Of a DNA stretch of 64,000 bases, positions 58,714-64,000 are shown in pieces. The position numbers and the translations under genes are program-made. This DNA comes from Sciurus carolinensis (taxonomy: Eukaryota > Chordata > Mammalia > Rodentia > Sciuridae): positions 87,725,758 through 87,789,757 of the forward strand of contig NC_062217.1 in assembly GCF_902686445.1 (NCBI RefSeq). The letters are read 5' to 3'. The notes below the pieces were generated by a model. The model saw only the letters and a program-made list of their open reading frames with translations. It was not told the origin of the DNA and did not search any database. The first letter of the stretch is position 1, and every line of letters starts with the position of its first letter.

Positions 58714-59070
58714 ATGGAATATTATTCAACCATAAATAGTAATAAAATTATGGCATTTGCAGGTAAATGGAGTTGGAGAATATCATACTAAGTGAAATAA
58801 GCCAATCCCAAAAAACTAAAGACCAAATGATTTCTCTGATAAGATGATACATAATGTGGTGAAGGAGGCAAGAATGGAGGAATAATGAATTGTACAGAGA
58901 AAAATGAGGGTTGGGGTGAAGAAAAGATAATGGAATGAGACAAATATAATTGCCCTAATTACATGTCTGATTACACAAACGGTGTAACTCTACTTCATGT
59001 ACAACCAGAGAAATAAAAGTTGTACCCCATTTGTGTACAATGAATCTAAATTTTTAAAAATTTCAAAAAA
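57779..59070 (+). mobile_element. 5'-truncated L1 in intron
   Basis: Plus-strand ORF2 C-terminal part and 3' UTR; open pieces 57792-57989 and 58204-58791. Contains a TA/CA tract at 58652-58712. Ends in an A-rich stretch near 59070. Intermediate age: more diverged than the young pair, less than the copy at 35.9 kb. Confidence 0.92.
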
Positions 59071-59075
59071 GAATA

Positions 59076-59885
59076 AAAGCAGCAATAAATGTTGGCAAGG
59101 ATGTGACTAAAAAGGAACACTCATACATTGCTGGTTGGAATGCAAAATTGTGCAATCATCATGGAAAGCAGTATGGAGATTCCTTAGAAAACTTGGAATG
59201 AAACCACCATTTGACCCAGCTATCCCAGTCCTTAGTTTATACCCAAAGGGCTTAAAATTAGCATAGTACAGTAACACAACCACATTAATGTTTATAGCAG
59301 CTCAACTCACAGTAGCTAAACTATGGAACCTACCTAGGTGCCCTTCAACAGATGAATGGATAAAGAAAATATATGTGATATATATATATATGTGTGACAT
59401 ATATATATGTGTGTGTGTGTATGTATCAATGTATATATATATGTATATATATATATGATGGAATATTATTCAGCTTTAAAGAAGAATGAAATTATGGCAT
59501 TTGCAGGTAAATGGATGGAGTTGGAGAATATCATGCTAAGCAAAATAAGCCAAACCCAAAAAACCAAAGGCCAAATGTTTTCTCTGATATGCAGATAGTA
59601 ATTTACAAAAAGGGGTGGGGGTCCTAGGGAAGAATAGAGTTACCTTATTATTAGGTAGAGCAGAGTGAAGGGAGGTGAGGGAGGATGGGGGTAGGAAGAA
59701 TAGGAAAGTAAAACTGGCATTATTACGTCATGTACATATATGACTGCATGTTCTATGTGATCCTACAATATGTACAACCAGAAAAATGAGAAATTATACT
59801 CCATTTATGTAAGATCTATCAACATGTATAAATACATTCTACTGTCATGTACAACTAATTAGAACAAATAAAGAAATTTTAAAAA
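59076..59885 (+). mobile_element. Second 5'-truncated L1, head to tail
   Basis: Starts with 'gcaataaatgttggcaagga' (late ORF2) right after the A-rich tail of the preceding L1 and runs to 'aacaaataaagaaattttaa'. TA/TG tract at 59378-59457. A different subfamily 3' UTR from its neighbour. Confidence 0.9.
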
Positions 59886-60498
59886 GTGAGACCTAGGCAA
59901 CCTGGCCTCCTCCTCTCTCTCTCTTCAACTCCTACAAATCTCTTCCCTCCTCTCCCCACTGTACAAAAATCTGGCACCTGTATTTGTTAAAAATTGAGAT
60001 GCAATACCACATTAGTGAATCAGAGAGCTACAATTATCTTTTAACTAGAATAGTTTATATCCTTCACATCATAGTAATTGAACCTTGCAAGGAAAAATAT
60101 TAGCAAGTTATCTGTGACGATACACAATAAATTCCAGTTACAGCAAGAAAATTAAATCAACATTGGTTTTGCTGCAATTCACTACATTTGTCCTAAATTA
60201 TGACTTAATGTCAAACAAATGCTTTTTTGTGTTGAGAGAAGATAAAGATGAAAATATTGAGATGGTTATTTTCAGAATTAAGTCAAATTTACATGAATAA
60301 AATAAAATTATAAAATAGAAATATATAAAATGCTAGTGAAGGAAATCTATTAAAAATGTGACATCTACATTTCAATTCAACTGAGAATATGAAATGGTTT
60401 CTCAAAGTAACTCACTCAATTTAAACTAGGTATGAACATTTCCATTTATCTGTTTCATCATGGTCTCAAAGTATGGCAACGTGAAGGCATAAAAGTTA

Positions 60499-60586
60499 GG
60501 ACTCAGGGATGGAGTATAGGTCCAGTGGTAGACCATGGGCATAGCATGCACAAGGCCTCAGATTCAATCCCCAACACCAAAAACAG
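60499..60586 (+). mobile_element. ID SINE
   Basis: 'gggatggagtataggtccag', 'catgcacaaggcctcagatt' and 'caatccccaacacc' follow ID order; intronic. Confidence 0.8.
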
Positions 60587-60674
60587 ATATTGTTCCAGCA
60601 ATGTTAATTCTACATTATTAATATCATCATATATCTACTAAAAATCTATAACTTAACCTCTTGAAACGTCATTC

Positions 60675-60822
60675 CTATGTAAAGACACAACGCCTAGTAA
60701 CTATGTAAAGACACAACGCCTAGTAAAGACATTTACTATTCAAAATAAAGCATCTGTCATGTCCAATGTTTAAAATAAAGCATCTCTAATCAAAATAAAG
60801 CATCTGTCAGGTCCAATGTTTA
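60675..60822. repeat. Small tandem duplications
   Basis: A perfect 26-bp unit ('ctatgtaaagacacaacg...') occurs twice at 60675-60700 and 60701-60726. Next to it, a 32-bp unit ('caaaataaagcatctgtca...') occurs at 60741-60772 and 60791-60822, with a partial third copy of its core between them. Confidence 0.92.
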
Positions 60823-61081
60823 AGTGTCTTCCATTTTTTAAATGTTAAAATCAGTTTCATATAATGCTAAAATTTCTTTTGGTTTTTAGTTGGCCCATAA
60901 TATTAAATGTCAATCAGATAGGGTTTGTTACTTCAAAATATGTATACAAATTTAACCATCATTAGCACACTTATTACTTTAAACATGAATCATTTCATTA
61001 TATTGGAAATCAGGTTTGCCATTATCAAGTATCACTAAATTCTCCTTTAAAAACAATCTATATATCTGGTTTGATAATTAC

Positions 61082-62014
61082 TTCTCTTTTAGATTTCTTC
61101 TTTTTATATTGATTTGATCTTTCTTTGAAATGTTGACTTTCATTCATTAACTCCACATATCTGTTTCCTAGTTGATGACTGGAGTTTTCAGGATCATTCT
61201 GAATTATTTTTATAATATTACATTGCTCTTGGATATAATTGGTCAAAGCATCTTTATCATCACATTTTTTGTGAATGTCCTGGAACTGTTGTAGTAGCCA
61301 GGTAATTTTACTTTCTATTTGAGATAATCTCTGATGTATAGATTTCTGTTCTTCCATGCAATTGTAGTTTTGGCTTCGTTCTTTTTGATACATGTGTTTC
61401 ATTTCATTTCTTTGGCACTTGTTTTCTTTTAGTTCTCTTCGTACCTGTCTTAAAGTCACAGTCACTTTCCTAAGATCACGTATCATGTGACTACAGAGCT
61501 CTTTTTCTTGGTGACTGATTTTTATTCCAGGCTTGGAAAACTTTTGGGAAAGAATCTCACCACCAACATTTAGTTTTGATATTTTGAAATTCTCCTTGTC
61601 CTTTAAACACAGGCACCCATCTCTTGCTCTCTGGAAAGGAAATGCTAGATCTCTTTTGGATGTCTGACTTTCATCACAAGGATGTGCAGCAACAGACTGA
61701 CTGGCAGGATATGATTTGACTTCTGTTTCCTGTCTTTCTGGGTTTTGTTCTTTATTTTCCAGTTTAAACTTTAGCTTTGTAATCTCAGTTTTCAGAGTAT
61801 TAATCTGTTCATTATATTGGAATGTCGTTTTTGTAAGTATTTCCTCATTCAATTTGAGTGTCCTTTGAAGTTCATCATTCTTTTCTCTTAAAATGTCAAT
61901 CTTCTGATTTTGGCATTTTATTTTGTCCATTTCCAATTTCATCATAGAAAATTCATCCTGCAATATATGGTATTTATGCAACAGCTCTTTTTCTGTTTCA
62001 TTCCCAGTAGAAAC
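61082..62014 (-). CDS. ANKRD26/CCDC144/POTE-family large coiled-coil exon
   Basis: 933-bp exon (311 codons, phase 0 at both ends) with acceptor 'gtttttcttag' and donor GAA|GTAATT. It opens with Val-Ser-Thr-Gly-Asn-Glu-Thr-Glu-Lys-Glu-Leu-Leu and continues Leu-Gln-Asp-Glu, Lys-Asn-Asp-Glu-Leu-Gln, Ser-Gln-Thr-Ser-Lys-Arg-Asp-Leu, Phe-Gln-Arg-Ala-Arg-Asp and His-Met-Tyr-Gln, all hallmarks of the long coiled-coil exon of this family. Overall similarity to ANKRD26 is moderate, so this is probably a paralogue. The family's ankyrin repeats would lie upstream, beyond the right edge. Members act as membrane-associated or centriolar coiled-coil proteins; function here is unknown. Confidence 0.82.
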
Positions 62015-64000
62015 CTAAGAAAAACCGAGACATGCACTCAATAAAATAATGTCATCATTTCCTCTGAAACTAAGGTTTTAACATGTACATTTATTCAAGG
62101 AAAGGATTTAAAATAAATGTATATTCAATGGGAGAGAAATTAGAAGTAAACTTCCAAGCTTACAGTAGCAAAAATTTCCAAAAGTTCAAAAGGAGTATTG
62201 AACACAATGAATCCAGGAGTGCAAAAAAAAAAAAAAAATGCTAAGAATTTCAGAGCTGAAAAAGATTTTCTCTAAATTACAACAGATTCAAGCCATAACA
62301 TAAGTGATTACAAAGCCTCACCTAGTTAAACAAAAAATGTTTGCAGTTTGAAGGTCATATATATAGTCAGCCAACCCATAATCAGTGTCTTACTCTACAC
62401 ACATTTGGACAGATGAAATGTCCCAAGGTCTTTTAGTTCCCTGTTACTGAAAATATTCATGTGTATTTTCAACATTTTTGTGGTCAGTTATAGGAATTGC
62501 AGGTATTGATAAATGATAAGTCTAGGCACTATACTTAAGCACTTTTACATATACCAACAAACTTTTTATCATAATCTAATAGAGAATGATATAAATATAA
62601 GCAAGTTGCTTCTAGTGGTCCTCCATTAAACTAATTATTTCCCTACTGTAATAATTAGGTCACAAAAGAAGGCTTATGTTTCGGAATGCTAACTGTGAAT
62701 TAGGTTATATTTGTTAGGCTCTTTTCAGAAAATCCTGAGATTGTGTGCTGCTCAATAAGGTTTCTTTTTTTGTAAAGTCTGAAATGTGAGTAAATGTGAA
62801 ATAGGCAAAATAAACTGACCTCATTTTTCAGGAATGACATCCTTAGCAATAAATCATTACTAAGTAAAATATTATGGTATGTCATTGTCTCTAAAAGCTT
62901 TTTGTACTGAAATAGGAGATTACTTGGAGAAAACTGTTTCTCTTCTCTTAAATGAAGAAATGATATCCAACTAGGGTTTCTGCTGGCTCTGCTTTGCCTG
63001 GTTACTTAATGGTTGAAGTAATAAACTTATCCACATTAATGTACCAAGAGGGTGAAAACACTGCCCCAAACCAAAACAGGTATGCTAGTAACAAGGGTTT
63101 TGAGGCCATGGAAAAGTCATAATTTTCTATGAAAAATATTAAAAGCCTTCTCTGGATATTGCCAATGTGAAGTCACCACTGGGACTGCTGCCAACATATG
63201 GAGTTGAATTAAGAACATTAATTAGGCCAATGGGACCTAATGCCACCCTCACTCACAAAATATGTATATTAAAGATATATTTATATGACTTTAAAATTCT
63301 CCATGCTTTTCCATGATGGATCTAGTTACCATTTAACATATGTTCACACACACACACACACACACGCAACATATACACACAAAGAGACAAGAATTTACAA
63401 ACAAAATAATTCAAGAAACTTTTTTGGGGGGTTTATCTCTCTCTTTTGGTTTGCAAATATAATTTGATGAATCCCATCTTGTAAATTCTGGAATTATATT
63501 CACAATAAATTTGCCTCTGGGTGTCCTTTTGTTCAGCTAACACCTAAAGATTCACTTCAGTAAGGTCTTATATGAGCAGTAGCAAGAAAGTCTAAAAGCT
63601 TAGTCAAGAGCAGTAAGTGCAAAAATTAAAAACAAACCTACTAAAAACAATTAATCTATTAAAGTATATTGACCTTTATCCCATATGAATTATTCAGATT
63701 TTATCTGCAGAAGTGACAGGTAAATTTGTCAAACAGTAAAACAGTACAAACTTTTTTAACTACATAAATAGAATTATGAAAAACAATTTTTTAAAATTTA
63801 CTTACATAGTCCCATGATAGTTTCAAAGCTCTTTATCTTGTATCTGAACATAAAAATCCCCAAATAAACATTTATGCTTCTGATTAAACTCAATTCACCT
63901 TGTATTCCTCCATTCAGAAAACACACTGAGCATCTATAAGATGCCAAGATAAGCAATACAAAAATTTAGCCATAAATGTTATGATTTCACTTTAGGGAGA
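62015..64000. other. Upstream intronic DNA of the ANKRD26-like gene
   Basis: No secure exon. A 38-bp candidate (63806-63843, minus) has acceptor 'ttttatgttcag' and donor ACTAT|GTAAGT, but the phase needed to join the large exon contains a stop (TAA) unless an internal AG is used. A (CA)n tract lies at 63345-63366. Confidence 0.45.

Overview
This is mammalian nuclear DNA, most probably from a squirrel-family rodent (Sciuridae). The evidence is repeated tRNA-derived ID SINEs, B1-ID dimeric SINEs of the kind known from squirrels, dormice and mountain beaver, old MIR copies, many LINE-1 (L1) copies of different age, and an IAP-like class II endogenous retrovirus with a tRNA-Phe primer site. Gene density is low. 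No bacterial operons, CRISPR array or functional RNA gene is visible; calls rest on reading the sequence, not on database searches.

Layout. 1-5.95 kb: an old, decayed, nearly full-length L1 on the plus strand. 7.6-7.9 kb: an L1 scrap with microsatellites. 8.3-11.4 kb, continuing after 17.5 kb: a processed pseudogene of PI4K2B (phosphatidylinositol 4-kinase type II beta), broken by an ID SINE, an internal L1 fragment, a second SINE and a full-length young L1 (11.43-17.53 kb, minus strand). That L1 keeps an intact ORF1, an ORF2 broken by only three single-base insertions, a GC-rich 5' UTR built of repeated units, and a long open frame antisense to that 5' UTR. 17.5-22.5 kb: SINEs and MIRs. 22.56-25.36 kb: a near-identical 5'-truncated copy of the same L1 family in opposite orientation, with an intact reverse-transcriptase frame. 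25-39 kb: intergenic DNA with older L1s, SINEs, microsatellites and a possible MaLR LTR.

39.41-47.45 kb: the retrovirus. It has paired LTRs (about 3% apart), 5-bp target duplication, tRNA-Phe primer binding site, a leader with four hairpin-forming 39-bp repeats, gag (matrix and capsid, one frameshift, then a second matrix-like module), about 3.3 kb of AT-rich non-coding filler where nucleocapsid, protease and reverse transcriptase should be, an RNase H/integrase piece, and the transmembrane part of env. It resembles the architecture of mouse ETn elements.

52.6-62.0 kb, minus strand: 3' exons of an ANKRD26/CCDC144/POTE-family coiled-coil gene. Four exons have good splice sites and mutually compatible phases; a fifth recognisable exon carries a one-base frameshift, so this may be a decaying paralogue. 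Its introns hold SINEs and three L1 pieces.

Most interesting: both young L1 copies that retain the endonuclease domain have phenylalanine where the near-universal Asp of the catalytic Ser-Asp-His motif should be; one is an internal fragment inserted with no target duplication and no poly(A); and the same family carries telomere-like repeats and a G-quadruplex-capable tract in its 3' UTR. Other leads are the antisense ORF in the L1 5' UTR, the mosaic retroviral gag, and the hairpin repeat array in the retroviral leader.
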